This document shows positions 41,626-50,309 of a DNA stretch of 64,000 nucleotides, piece by piece (the first letter of the stretch is position 1; each line of letters opens with the position of its first letter). Location of the stretch: the NCBI GenBank assembly GCA_934273635.1, contig CAKQSV010000002.1:1-64000 (forward strand), written 5' to 3'. The notes under the pieces are model-generated. The model saw only the letters and a program-made list of their open reading frames with translations. It had not been told where the DNA came from and made no database searches. Origin of the DNA: an uncultured Alphaproteobacteria bacterium. GTDB taxonomy: Bacteria; Pseudomonadota; Alphaproteobacteria; RF32; CAG-239. The translations under genes and the position numbers were made by a program.

Positions 41626-43395
41626 ATGTTGGGAAAGTATTTTTTCCATAAAGAAAAGACCCGTTTTTATCAGCCGGGGGAAGAAATCCGCGTTGATAAG
41701 GGGCGTCGTTTTAACGGACAGGATTCCGTGACTTCAGCAAGAAGCCGCGTGATGTTTTCCGCCGTCTGCTTTTTTTGCGTTTATTTGGTTTTGACGCTCC
41801 GTTTGTTTGACTTGTGCGTTTTGAACGCCACAGACATTAGTGATACGGCTGTTTTGGCCGAAGACGACGAGTTTAAACACATTCTCAAATACACCTCCAC
41901 CCCGATTAAACGCGCCGATATTCTTGACCGCAACGGCACTATTATCGCCACCTCTCTCCCCACGGTCAATTTATACGCCCATCCGCGCAAAGTTCATGGC
42001 AAAGCCGTTGCCGCAAAAAAACTCGCCGCCATTTTAACCGATATGTCTTATGAAGACATTTTGAAACGCTTAGAGCGTAAAAACAGCTTTATTTACATCA
42101 AACGCAACTTAACACCGTCGCAACAATATCAAATCAACGCGCTGGGAATTCCGGGGCTTGAATTTGAAAAAGGCGAAAAGCGCATTTATCCGCACAAAAA
42201 CCTGTTCGCGCACATTATCGGCGCCACCAACATTGACAACGAGGGCGTCTCGGGCATTGAAAAACAGCTTGACGCGCGGTTGACGCAATCGGATATTCCG
42301 CTCAACCTGACTATTGACGCCGGTTTGCAAGACACTATTCGCGAAGAGTTGGCCGCGGCCGTGCAAAAATTTAACGCCGAGGGAGCTTCCGCCATTTTAA
42401 TGGATGTTCGCACCGGCGAGATTTTATCCATGATTTCCCTGCCCGATTTTGACCCCAACTCCAACAACAACGTGCCGGAGCGCGCGCAGTTTAATTTTTC
42501 AACCAAAGGCGTGTATGAACCGGGGTCGGTTTTGAAGATTTTTAATGCCGCGTTGGGTTTGGAAAGCGGAAAAGTTAAAATAACAGACAAGTTTGACGCC
42601 ACGCAACCTTTGAAACTGCGCTATAACGTGATTAAGGACTACCGCGGTGTCAACCGTTGGCTCGACCTGCCCGAGATTTTGATTTATTCTTCAAACATCG
42701 GCTCGGCGCGCATTGCTTTGAAGGTTGGAAAATATGAACAGCGGCGCTTTTTGGAAAGTCTGGGCTTTTTTGACCCGATATCCTCGATTGAGGTGGCGGA
42801 AAAAGGCGTGCCGTTGGTGCCTGATGAAAAAAGGTGGAGCGAATCGACCATTGCGACGGTCGGCTACGGTTATGGTATTTCAATCACGCCGCTACATTTA
42901 ATCTCGGCTTTTTCTTCTGTTATCAACGGTGGTATTTATAACGACCCGACTTTGGTTAAAAATCCTAATCGTTCGTCTCACGCGCGTCGGGTGGTGTCTT
43001 ATAACACATCGCAACAAATGCGCCAGCTGTTGCGCGGCGTGGTGGTCGAAGGCTCGGGCAAAAGAGCCAATGTTGCCGGCTATGAGGTTGCGGGCAAAAC
43101 CGGGACTGCGCAAAAGTTGGTGAACGGTCGCTATATTGATAAAAAAGTTATGACCTCGTTTTTGGCAACTTTTCCGGTCTCTGACCCTAAATATGCTCTG
43201 TTTTTGATGATGGACGAGCCAAAGTCAACCAAAGAGACTTGGGGCTTTGTGACCTCGGGTTGGAACACCGTGCCGACCGCAGGCAAAATTATTGCCGCGA
43301 TTGCACCGCAACTTGACCTACCCGCCAACAACGACATTTATGAATCGCGCCGCGAGCGCATTATTAACGCCGCTTACACCGTGCGAAAAAAATAA
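41626..43395 (+). CDS. ftsI: Peptidoglycan transpeptidase FtsI (PBP3)
   Basis: 589 residues. FtsI is the septal class B penicillin-binding protein. One membrane segment (about 45-65) is followed by the pedestal domain (KRADILDRNGTIIATSLPTVNLYA) and the transpeptidase domain. The three active-site motifs are complete: S-x-x-K as SVLK in YEPGSVLKIF near 304, S-x-N as SSN in YSSNIGSAR, and KTG in GKTGTAQK near 490. The Shine-Dalgarno is weak. Relatives usually have murE, murF and further dcw genes next; here a lysozyme gene follows after 96 nt. Confidence 0.96.
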   Translation: MLGKYFFHKEKTRFYQPGEEIRVDKGRRFNGQDSVTSARSRVMFSAVCFFCVYLVLTLRLFDLCVLNATDISDTAVLAEDDEFKHILKYTSTPIKRADILDRNGTIIATSLPTVNLYAHPRKVHGKAVAAKKLAAILTDMSYEDILKRLERKNSFIYIKRNLTPSQQYQINALGIPGLEFEKGEKRIYPHKNLFAHIIGATNIDNEGVSGIEKQLDARLTQSDIPLNLTIDAGLQDTIREELAAAVQKFNAEGASAILMDVRTGEILSMISLPDFDPNSNNNVPERAQFNFSTKGVYEPGSVLKIFNAALGLESGKVKITDKFDATQPLKLRYNVIKDYRGVNRWLDLPEILIYSSNIGSARIALKVGKYEQRRFLESLGFFDPISSIEVAEKGVPLVPDEKRWSESTIATVGYGYGISITPLHLISAFSSVINGGIYNDPTLVKNPNRSSHARRVVSYNTSQQMRQLLRGVVVEGSGKRANVAGYEVAGKTGTAQKLVNGRYIDKKVMTSFLATFPVSDPKYALFLMMDEPKSTKETWGFVTSGWNTVPTAGKIIAAIAPQLDLPANNDIYESRRERIINAAYTVRKK

Positions 43396-43491
43396 ACATT
43401 GCGCAAAAAAATATTTGTCTTCTAAAACTCAATATGATAATATTCCGCCGTTTTTAGGATATATTTATGTTTAATTTTTATTTTTTCACAC

Positions 43492-44220
43492 ATGAAACAA
43501 ATTATTCCGCTTTGTGTTGTCGGTTTTATCGTGTGGTTGTTATGTTTGAACAATTCGCATGATGAAACTTGTGAGAAGACAACACCGGTAGAATTGTCTC
43601 AGAAAGAGACAAATGCTTTTGATTCAACCGATTTGATTGATGACATTGTCGAGTGTATCAGCTATGTTGAGGGTTATTCCGCAAAGCCTTACTATTGCGG
43701 TGCATGGAGCGTTGGATTTGGAACAACTCGTTATACAGACGGCTCTCCGGTTACTCAGTACAGTAGGTCTTTGAACAAAACTGAGGCAAGACAGGCATTG
43801 GTAGCCCACCTTGAAAAATGTGCGTTCCCCGCCATCAAACGAAACATCTCGCGCGATATAAAACGTAGCAATTATATCGGGTGCTGTATGTTCATTTGCA
43901 GTGTCGGCGAGGGGCGTTTTGAGGAAAGCTCTTTGCCCGAGGCTATTAATCGCGGCGCTTCTGATGAAGAGTGTGCTGAGATTATTGCTCAATATGTGCG
44001 AATTCACGGCGATGTTTCAAGCGGTTTGAAGAAAAGACGTTGGCTTGAGGGCGCAATTTATTGCGGATACATCACAGCCAACGACATCAGAAAACTAAAG
44101 CCGGCTGCCGTTTATAGCTGCAGTTTGGCAAAATTGTATCGCCACGGCGTGCCCGACTATCGTCAGTCGACAATTTCAAATTTTTTGAAAGAGGCGCGCG
44201 CTCGTGACTACTATTCTTAA
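43492..44220 (+). CDS. Membrane-anchored GH24 (phage-type) lysozyme
   Basis: 242 residues. An N-terminal hydrophobic segment (IIPLCVVGFIVWLLCL, about 4-19) would anchor or export it. The GH24 domain starts about residue 45: ISYVEGYSAKPYY contains the catalytic Glu of the E-G motif, and WSVGFGTTRYTDGSPV matches the G-x-G-x-T loop; NKTEARQALVAHLEKCAFPAIKRNI and KKRRWLEGAIYCGYI (RR-x-x-E near the end) complete the fold. Such enzymes cleave MurNAc-GlcNAc bonds. It directly follows ftsI without other phage genes, suggesting a domesticated endolysin used in wall turnover or septation (inference). Extra Cys are unusual for the family. Confidence 0.82.
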   Translation: MKQIIPLCVVGFIVWLLCLNNSHDETCEKTTPVELSQKETNAFDSTDLIDDIVECISYVEGYSAKPYYCGAWSVGFGTTRYTDGSPVTQYSRSLNKTEARQALVAHLEKCAFPAIKRNISRDIKRSNYIGCCMFICSVGEGRFEESSLPEAINRGASDEECAEIIAQYVRIHGDVSSGLKKRRWLEGAIYCGYITANDIRKLKPAAVYSCSLAKLYRHGVPDYRQSTISNFLKEARARDYYS

Positions 44221-44223
44221 ATT

Positions 44224-44264
44224 AAAGTCCCCGAGTCTTTGACAACTGCGGGGGCTTTTTTTTT
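44224..44264 (+). terminator. Rho-independent terminator of the dcw/lysozyme unit
   Basis: AAAGTCCCC pairs with GGGGGCTTT (one G-T wobble) across an 18-nt loop, followed by T9. It lies between converging genes. Confidence 0.8.
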
Positions 44265-44270
44265 GTTTTT

Positions 44271-46013
44271 TTATTTATACAGTTCAGGCAGCGGCGCGCA
44301 TGCTTTCTTGCGGCGTTTTGCGCGTTTTTGCTCGGCATTAAACGCTTTTAGAAACGCGGTCGTGTCAAACTTGTTTTTGCGCGGGGCGTACAGAGCCTGA
44401 CTGAGTTGCGACAACGCGGTTTTGAAACTTTCATCCGCGCTGAGTTTGGCAATGTCGTCAACATTATTGACAGTGGCGGCGTCGTAACTGAGGCGCGCCC
44501 ATGCCAACAAATTATCGCGCAGGGCCTTCAGGTCGTTTTTATCCGCCGCCATTTTAACTTGGTTTTGGTAAAACTTTATCATTTTGCGCCCGCTGCGACC
44601 GCCACGCAGACCAAACAGCGCGTAACTGAGCAATAACCCCATCACAAATGCGCCAAGCAACATAAATGTCATTTGTCCGTTGGTCGCTGACGGGTAACCG
44701 CTTGGTTGCAAAGGCAGAGGCTGCGCTTGCGGCTGCGGCTGAGGTTGCGGTTGAGGCTCGGCGAGAGTTGACGTTGGCGAGACATCACCCGAGGCCGACG
44801 GCAAGACCTTAACCGTCATTGCCGGCAGGGTGGCTTTCTCAAGCTGGCGGGTGTGGATGTTGTACCAATCAATCGTCACCGCAGGTATGGTCATCTTGCC
44901 TGCCGTCTCGGGAATAAAGACATTACTGAATTTTTTGACCGAGACAACCTCGCCATTTTGCTGCGAGCTCATCGCCACCGGTTTGTCAGGGTATTGCTTG
45001 ACACCTTTAATATCGGCAAACTTGATATCCGGCAACTGATTTTCTATCACACCGGAGGCTTTCAGATAAACCGAGCGGCTGACCGCCTCGCCGACTTTAA
45101 AGACCGGATTTTTGTTCTCCCACTCCGCGCTTAACGACACTTTGGACGCCGGCAACCACCAATAGCCGCCATTATCCGCAGGAACGGCCTTAACCTTTAT
45201 GACTTTGCTCTCGGGTTTGAGCACCACGGGATTGCGGGTCGCGAACATATCCGAAAAGCCCATATCAAAAAAGCCCGAGTTAAACACATCGTCAAACGGG
45301 TCGCTGCCGCGGCGGGAACGTGTCAGATAATAGCCCCGAAATTCAACATCCGGCGTTTTAAGCGCACCGCTTTTTTGCGGAAAGAGCGCGTATTTAAACT
45401 GAATTTCACGAAGTTGGCGACCGTTGATGATTTTGCTGTTTATAACCGGCGCGCCAAGGCTTTTGATTATCCAATCGCCATTGCCGGAATCCATAAACAC
45501 CGGCTCTTCGCCATACAATCCGCCGCTATCATAAAGGTTGAGCGTGTAATTGATTTGTTGCTGAACATAGGGCGAGGTGTTATCAATCCGCGCGTCTATC
45601 GCAAACTTGGGCGCATTATCCTGAGCGTGAGCCGCGCCTTGTTTTTGGAGCGCGGACGACACGACATTAAGCTCTATCGGCTGAGACGACAGCTTACCCA
45701 ATTTGATGGCCGGAATTTGGATTTGTCCGGCGGTTTTAGGCATAAGCATAATCTGCCACTGCCGCGAGTGGGTTGACACACCGTTAACATAACTGCTCTG
45801 ATAAGCATTGCCGACCGAATAAATATTAAAATCAGGCTCCAAAACACTCAAATCCGGCGTGGCGGTTGTTTTGTCATCATCGGTCTCAAGCGTGAGCAAA
45901 AAGGTTTCACCCTGAGGAACTTCGGTGCGATTGACGGTGGCGTTAAAACTCTGCGCCCACGCCGCGCCGCTCCATAAATGCAAACCAACAAGCAGGCATA
46001 TAAATTTTTTCAT
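44271..46013 (-). CDS. BatD-family (oxygen tolerance) membrane protein
   Basis: 580 residues. A signal peptide (about 1-20, ending GAAWAQ) precedes a large beta-rich exported region with the BatD pattern: SFNATVNRTEVPQGETFLLTLE, YSVGNAYQSSYVNG, IPAIKLGKLSSQPIELNV, KYALFPQKSGALKTPDVEFRGY. A Pro/Gln repeat (six PQ units near 420) leads to one membrane segment (about 447-467) and a cytoplasmic helical tail. Bat proteins are linked to envelope stress and aerotolerance; the mechanism is not known. GTG 46016 overlapping the previous stop is an alternative start. It is the last gene of the Bat operon. Confidence 0.87.
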   Translation of the reverse strand: MKKFICLLVGLHLWSGAAWAQSFNATVNRTEVPQGETFLLTLETDDDKTTATPDLSVLEPDFNIYSVGNAYQSSYVNGVSTHSRQWQIMLMPKTAGQIQIPAIKLGKLSSQPIELNVVSSALQKQGAAHAQDNAPKFAIDARIDNTSPYVQQQINYTLNLYDSGGLYGEEPVFMDSGNGDWIIKSLGAPVINSKIINGRQLREIQFKYALFPQKSGALKTPDVEFRGYYLTRSRRGSDPFDDVFNSGFFDMGFSDMFATRNPVVLKPESKVIKVKAVPADNGGYWWLPASKVSLSAEWENKNPVFKVGEAVSRSVYLKASGVIENQLPDIKFADIKGVKQYPDKPVAMSSQQNGEVVSVKKFSNVFIPETAGKMTIPAVTIDWYNIHTRQLEKATLPAMTVKVLPSASGDVSPTSTLAEPQPQPQPQPQAQPLPLQPSGYPSATNGQMTFMLLGAFVMGLLLSYALFGLRGGRSGRKMIKFYQNQVKMAADKNDLKALRDNLLAWARLSYDAATVNNVDDIAKLSADESFKTALSQLSQALYAPRKNKFDTTAFLKAFNAEQKRAKRRKKACAPLPELYK

Positions 46014-46015
46014 CA

Positions 46016-47719
46016 CTATCTATCCTTCGTATATCTGTTCTTGGCATATTCTCGAGCAATAAAGGCTCGCAACAGACCACCGGGGTCTTCGGGTATCTCC
46101 CGATACTGCAACTCGCGCGCCTGTACTTCTTCATTATATGTATTGTCGCCGGTGTTGTTTTGCAAGGCGTTGCCCGAATTTTCGCGCTGTTCGTTTTGTT
46201 CGTCTCGCGGGGTGGTGGCCTCGGCTTGGCTACGGTTATTTTGCTCCTTTTTATTGTCGTTTTGGTCTTCGCCTGACTGCGGCGACTGTGATTGTGACGA
46301 CTGTTGATTTTGATTGTTGTCAGAATCGCCGTTTTGAGACTGACTATCGTCAGGTTTATTCTCGCTTTTTTGCGGCGTGGCGCTTTGTTGCGCATTTTGC
46401 TGTTGCTCACTGTCGGAATCATCATTGCGTTGCGGCGCCGACTGTTGTTGATTTTGCTGTTGTTTCAGATATTCAAGATTGAAGCGGGCGTCTTCATTGC
46501 GCTCGTTGAGCTTTAGAACCTCTTCATATTTTTTGATGGCCTCGTCGATTTTGCCCATTTTAGCCAATGCGTTAGCCTGATTGTAAAGCCCGTTTTCATC
46601 ATTGTTTCGGGCAAAATCTTGATAAGCCTGCTCAAAGTTTCCGAGCCGATAGTAGCTTGAGGCGCGCCAATTATGGTCGGTAAAACTTTTGGCGGCCTCT
46701 TGATATGCGCCGTTGTTAAAGTTTTTCAGACCTTCTTGGTTGGCATTTAGAAAAAATCCGGCATAAGCCGAAGAGCTAAACGCCAGCCACACCGCCACAA
46801 CTAAAACGCCGCGGCGAAACAGCCACAAACAGCAAACCAACGGCACAAAAAACAGGTACCAGCCATAATCTAACCACTGCGAGACCTTGTTTTGCGACTG
46901 TTTGAGGTTTTCTGATGACGTATCCGCGCGCAACTGCGCCGCCAACTGCGGCATTTGATTGATTGAAAACGCTTTTCCGTGACCGGCAGCGGCGATTTTT
47001 TGCAATTTTTCATTAGGGGCGGCACTGACATTTACAACATAAATTTTGCAACCTAACTCGACGGCATTTTCAGCCATACGCAGAGCCTGAGCGAAATTTT
47101 GCCCGACATCAGCGGCAAAAACCACTATCGCGCCATGATCCCAACCGCCGTTTTGCAGGCTTTCCACCGCCAAATGGATTGCCAAATCCAATCTATCGCC
47201 GTTTTCGGGCATAATGCTAAAATCGACGCTTGGCAACAGATTTTCAATAATTTTACCGTCATCGGAAATCGGCGAAATAAGGAACGGTTCGCCCGCATAA
47301 ACTATTAAGCCGCTTTGCGCCTGCCCGACATCTTGCAAAACATCAGAAATCAGAAAACCGGCGCGAGCCAAACGACTGGGCGTGACATCTTTTTCCGCCA
47401 TATCAGAAGACAAATTCAGCAAAATCATCAGCGGATTTTCGGTGTTTAGGCCGTCAACCTCCTGTTTTATCCAACATGGACCGGCCGCGCCGAAAATGGC
47501 GGTCATCAGCCCTAATCCGCAAAGATAAAATGTCAACCGACGTTGCAATGCCGAACCTTTAACCAACAGAAATTTCAGCAAATTTTTATCGCAGACTTTC
47601 TCCCACGAGGAGGCGGAATTTATCCGCCCGCGCCAATAAACAAACAACAACAGCGGAAAAACCAATAGCAACAACAACCACGGGCGCAAAAAATGAAAAT
47701 TTTGAAAAAAATCAATCAT
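46016..47719 (-). CDS. BatB/BatC-type fusion: VWA-like and TPR protein
   Basis: 567 residues. Two membrane segments (about 12-30 and 63-80) are followed by a von Willebrand A fold (about 95-270), a third and fourth segment near 285-320, TPR-like repeats (about 335-420, NFNNGAYQEAAKSF, QANALAKMGKIDEAIKKYEEVLKLN) and a long Gln/Asn/Ser/Asp tail (about 420-520). The VWA metal site D-x-S-x-S reads N-L-S-S-D at 102-106, so its Asp is lost. The end is conserved-looking (EIPEDPGGLLRAFIAREYAKNR). It combines what are separate BatB and BatC genes elsewhere and lies 6 nt after BatA. Confidence 0.87.
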   Translation of the reverse strand: MIDFFQNFHFLRPWLLLLLVFPLLLFVYWRGRINSASSWEKVCDKNLLKFLLVKGSALQRRLTFYLCGLGLMTAIFGAAGPCWIKQEVDGLNTENPLMILLNLSSDMAEKDVTPSRLARAGFLISDVLQDVGQAQSGLIVYAGEPFLISPISDDGKIIENLLPSVDFSIMPENGDRLDLAIHLAVESLQNGGWDHGAIVVFAADVGQNFAQALRMAENAVELGCKIYVVNVSAAPNEKLQKIAAAGHGKAFSINQMPQLAAQLRADTSSENLKQSQNKVSQWLDYGWYLFFVPLVCCLWLFRRGVLVVAVWLAFSSSAYAGFFLNANQEGLKNFNNGAYQEAAKSFTDHNWRASSYYRLGNFEQAYQDFARNNDENGLYNQANALAKMGKIDEAIKKYEEVLKLNERNEDARFNLEYLKQQQNQQQSAPQRNDDSDSEQQQNAQQSATPQKSENKPDDSQSQNGDSDNNQNQQSSQSQSPQSGEDQNDNKKEQNNRSQAEATTPRDEQNEQRENSGNALQNNTGDNTYNEEVQARELQYREIPEDPGGLLRAFIAREYAKNRYTKDR

Positions 47720-47725
47720 CACGCT

Positions 47726-48730
47726 TCACCTTTCCGCCAAAAAAAACATCAATACCAAGCTCAAAACGACCGCCGCCAACTCTGGGATATAGCCATATTC
47801 TCGGACTTCTCGCACAAAATTATCATCGTGGGGGCGCGGCTCAAGGCGGTCTATCTCGGCATAGACTTTTTGCAACGAAGCCGTGTTCGACGCCTTGAAA
47901 TATCGTCCTGAGGTCTCATCGGCAATCGCCTGCAGGCTTTTGTCATCCAACTCGGAAGGCAAAGACATTGCGTAGCTCAAGATTGATTGCATTAGGCTGT
48001 CTGCGCCGCCGACACCGATTGTATAAATTTTAACCTTCTCATTTTTAGCCAAATTAATGGCTTGAGGCAGGCTTAACGCCCCATCGTTGTTTTCACCGTC
48101 TGTCAACAAAATAATCACTTTCTCAGACTTGTCGGCACTGTCTTTGATGGACTTGAGCGCCAGACCGAGCGCATCCCCGATTGCGGTTGAATTGCCCGCC
48201 ATACCGGCATCCATACTCCACAAAATGTTTTTGACCGCCTGATGATCAAAAGTCAGGGGCGATTGCAAATAAGCGCGAGAACCAAACAAGACCAAGCCGA
48301 TGCGGTCATCGACACGTTTGTCAATAAAGTCGGCGGCAACGGTCTTAACCGCCTGCAAACGCGTGGAACGACGACCGTTTAAGGTAAAATCAGGCTCTTG
48401 CATGGAGGTGGAAATATCCATCACCATAAGAATATCCCTGCCCTCGTTGCGAACGCGAACCGGCTCACCCACCCATTGCGGGCGGGCAACCGCCGTTACC
48501 AACAAAACATAAATCAGCCACAGCAAAACTTTGCGCCATTGGTGAGAAGTTGCGGCAAATTTACCGACACCGCCCAAGGTTCCGGTTTTGTTGACAATCG
48601 TCATCAAATCTTTGATAAATGTCACCCGCAGGGCGTCACCGTGCATCCCCTTGAGCGATGGCGCGAGATAGTACACAAGCAATGGCAACAGCAACAGCAA
48701 AAACAAATCGGGATACGCAAAACCAATCAT
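47726..48730 (-). CDS. BatA-like VWA-domain membrane protein
   Basis: 334 residues. A membrane segment at the N-terminus (about 8-24, FLLLLLPLLVYYLA), a second at about 62-78, a VWA domain (about 90-280) and a C-terminal segment. The metal-ion-dependent adhesion site is intact: DISTS in MVMDISTSM near 92, the Thr/Asp-containing loop and TDGEN near 202. This contrasts with its neighbour, which lacks the metal Asp. ATG 48730 has GGAG at about 7 nt and overlaps the DUF4381 stop by 4 nt (ATGA). It is likely the active partner of the pair. Confidence 0.9.
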   Translation of the reverse strand: MIGFAYPDLFLLLLLPLLVYYLAPSLKGMHGDALRVTFIKDLMTIVNKTGTLGGVGKFAATSHQWRKVLLWLIYVLLVTAVARPQWVGEPVRVRNEGRDILMVMDISTSMQEPDFTLNGRRSTRLQAVKTVAADFIDKRVDDRIGLVLFGSRAYLQSPLTFDHQAVKNILWSMDAGMAGNSTAIGDALGLALKSIKDSADKSEKVIILLTDGENNDGALSLPQAINLAKNEKVKIYTIGVGGADSLMQSILSYAMSLPSELDDKSLQAIADETSGRYFKASNTASLQKVYAEIDRLEPRPHDDNFVREVREYGYIPELAAVVLSLVLMFFLAER

Positions 48731-49179
48731 AGATTTTCTCCCACCCAATTTTGCGCGAAAGTCTTTAGTTTTTGCAGGCTTTGCGGTGAAATCTTATTGT
48801 GTTTGGGATTAAGATATGGCGCGTTTTTTAACAACTCCGCCGTCTCAGAGTCCAATCTATGGCGGCTGCGTCTTTGCAAAAATCTAATCCATGCGCCACC
48901 GCTCAGCGCCACTGCCTCCGGATAGCGATAAACACAAATGCGACGCAACAGTTCGGAGATTTTGACCGCGCTTTCCAACGACTGTTCCGGATTAAGAGAC
49001 GCAAGTATCTTCAACGCATAGTGACGGCGGCTTTTGACCTGCCAGAGCTTAAACAATTTCCATCCCGCCCAGAGCGCCAACGCGCACGCCAACAACACAA
49101 ACCACCCATACGCCGGCGGAAACGCCGACACGCCTTCGGGCAAGTGAATATCTCGTAATTCGGGCAGATTATCGTTCAT
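48727..49179 (-). CDS. DUF4381 family protein
   Basis: 150 residues, typical of DUF4381, which is regularly found with Bat/MoxR genes. The start LPELRDIHLPEGVSAFPPAYGW and one membrane segment (about 27-47) are followed by a cytoplasmic helical domain with SAVKISELLRRICVYRYP, LSGGAWIRFL and LKNAPYLNP. It is first in the Bat operon here, with AGGAT before ATG. The MoxR ATPase and DUF58 genes that normally precede it are not in the window. Its function in the complex is not known. Confidence 0.9.
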   Translation of the reverse strand: MNDNLPELRDIHLPEGVSAFPPAYGWFVLLACALALWAGWKLFKLWQVKSRRHYALKILASLNPEQSLESAVKISELLRRICVYRYPEAVALSGGAWIRFLQRRSRHRLDSETAELLKNAPYLNPKHNKISPQSLQKLKTFAQNWVGENL

Positions 49180-49201
49180 AAACTTTTATCCTCTCTCACT
49201 A

Positions 49202-49645
49202 TTATATATGTAGCAATCCCAAATAATGCAAGACGACCAACACAAACGCAACCTGCACCAAAGGCACCAGCCAAAACACCAGTTGATAGCTGTGTTTGCG
49301 GTTTTTGTGGTGCAGAATTTTTTGCGCCAACAACGCGCCACTCCAGCCGCCAAGCAGCTCGAGCCAATGCAAATCTTTTTCAGGAATGCGCCACTCGCCC
49401 CTGACGGCCGCGCGTTTGTCTTTCCAATACGCCAAAAAAGCAAAGATGTTTATAAACACAAACTGAATCACCAAAAACAGCAACAAAGTTTTTCCCGAAA
49501 ACGGCGTTACGCGAAAGTAGTGGTGTTCTACCCAATAAACAAATAAAATCAACGCGCAACAATGCAGAATAAAAAACATATTCTTGCGCAACGGCGGCAA
49601 CAGCAACAGCAGTCCTGCCAAAATTACACCCGCGGTTAATACCAT
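49202..49645 (-). CDS. DUF1294 family membrane protein
   Basis: 147 residues with about four membrane segments. The DUF1294 signature lies in the middle: VFINIFAFLAYWKDKRAAVRGEWRIPEKDLHWLELLGGWSGALLAQKILHHKNRKHSYQ, in short NxxAFxxYxxDKxAA and E-x-x-LH-x-x-x-x-GG with HKxxK. The function is unknown; some members carry a cold-shock domain, absent here. ATG 49645 is chosen with GGAG at 9 nt. It lies 22 nt upstream of the Bat operon on the same strand and may share its transcript. Confidence 0.87.
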   Translation of the reverse strand: MVLTAGVILAGLLLLLPPLRKNMFFILHCCALILFVYWVEHHYFRVTPFSGKTLLLFLVIQFVFINIFAFLAYWKDKRAAVRGEWRIPEKDLHWLELLGGWSGALLAQKILHHKNRKHSYQLVFWLVPLVQVAFVLVVLHYLGLLHI

Positions 49646-49796
49646 TAGCAAATCTCCTTATCAGACGTTTGATTATAAGCATATTCTTTTTATCTAAAAA
49701 AGAGATTAAAGCAAATAGTGAATAACTCAAAAAAGATAATGAGTTTTATAAAAAAAACTTTATGATGAGGTTATTGTGATGTTGTTGAGGTGTGAT

Positions 49797-50309
49797 ATGA
49801 AGTTTAGAGCCATTGCGTTATCTGTTTTATTATTATCCGGTTGTAGCTCAATGACCCTGCCGTGGGAAAGCGATGAGAAGGTCAATACGCCGGCTGCCGC
49901 AAGCGCCAATCAGGTGGATTACAGCGCTATTTATATGACCGAGGCTTATGAAATTGCCGCAACCAGAGCCACCAATAAAATGCTTGATGACACGGCGGAA
50001 TATTACGAATCTAAACCGGAGAAAAAACTTTATATCAAAAAAATTGTAAAAACCTCAGACAACTTGCCTGACGGGTTGTATAACGCGCAGCGCGCCATTA
50101 AAAAAATCGTGACCGGTTCGGGGACTTATACCGTAGTGGACAAGGTTGAAGACGCCGACTATTTGTTGGAAAGCAATGTCAATGAACTTAATGTGAGCGA
50201 GATTCCGACAATTCAGTTCAAAATGACTATCAATGATAAAGAAGATAAGCCGCAGAAAGCCTGGTCGGTTATTATTAAGCAAATGCCCGAAGATAAGAGT
50301 TGGTGGTGA
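49797..50309 (+). CDS. Lipoprotein of unknown function
   Basis: 170 residues. The signal MKFRAIALSVLLLSGC ends in a lipobox (LSGC, Cys16). The mature domain has the strand order of the CsgG/LpoB-like fold (LYIKKIVKTSDNLPDGLYNAQRAIKKIVTGSGTYTVVDKVEDADYLLESNV), that is, an anticodon-like alternation in which a residue pair xVVD near 110 precedes a short helix and a sheet; the assignment is only suggestive. The gene overlaps the next by one base (TGATG), so the two products probably work together at the envelope. TTGAGGTG precedes ATG 49797. Confidence 0.75.
   Translation: MKFRAIALSVLLLSGCSSMTLPWESDEKVNTPAAASANQVDYSAIYMTEAYEIAATRATNKMLDDTAEYYESKPEKKLYIKKIVKTSDNLPDGLYNAQRAIKKIVTGSGTYTVVDKVEDADYLLESNVNELNVSEIPTIQFKMTINDKEDKPQKAWSVIIKQMPEDKSWW

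Noticed and set aside
45943..46425. 160-codon frame overlapping batD and the end of the BatB/C fusion
   Set aside because: Product of the low-complexity Gln/Asn/Ser region in another frame.
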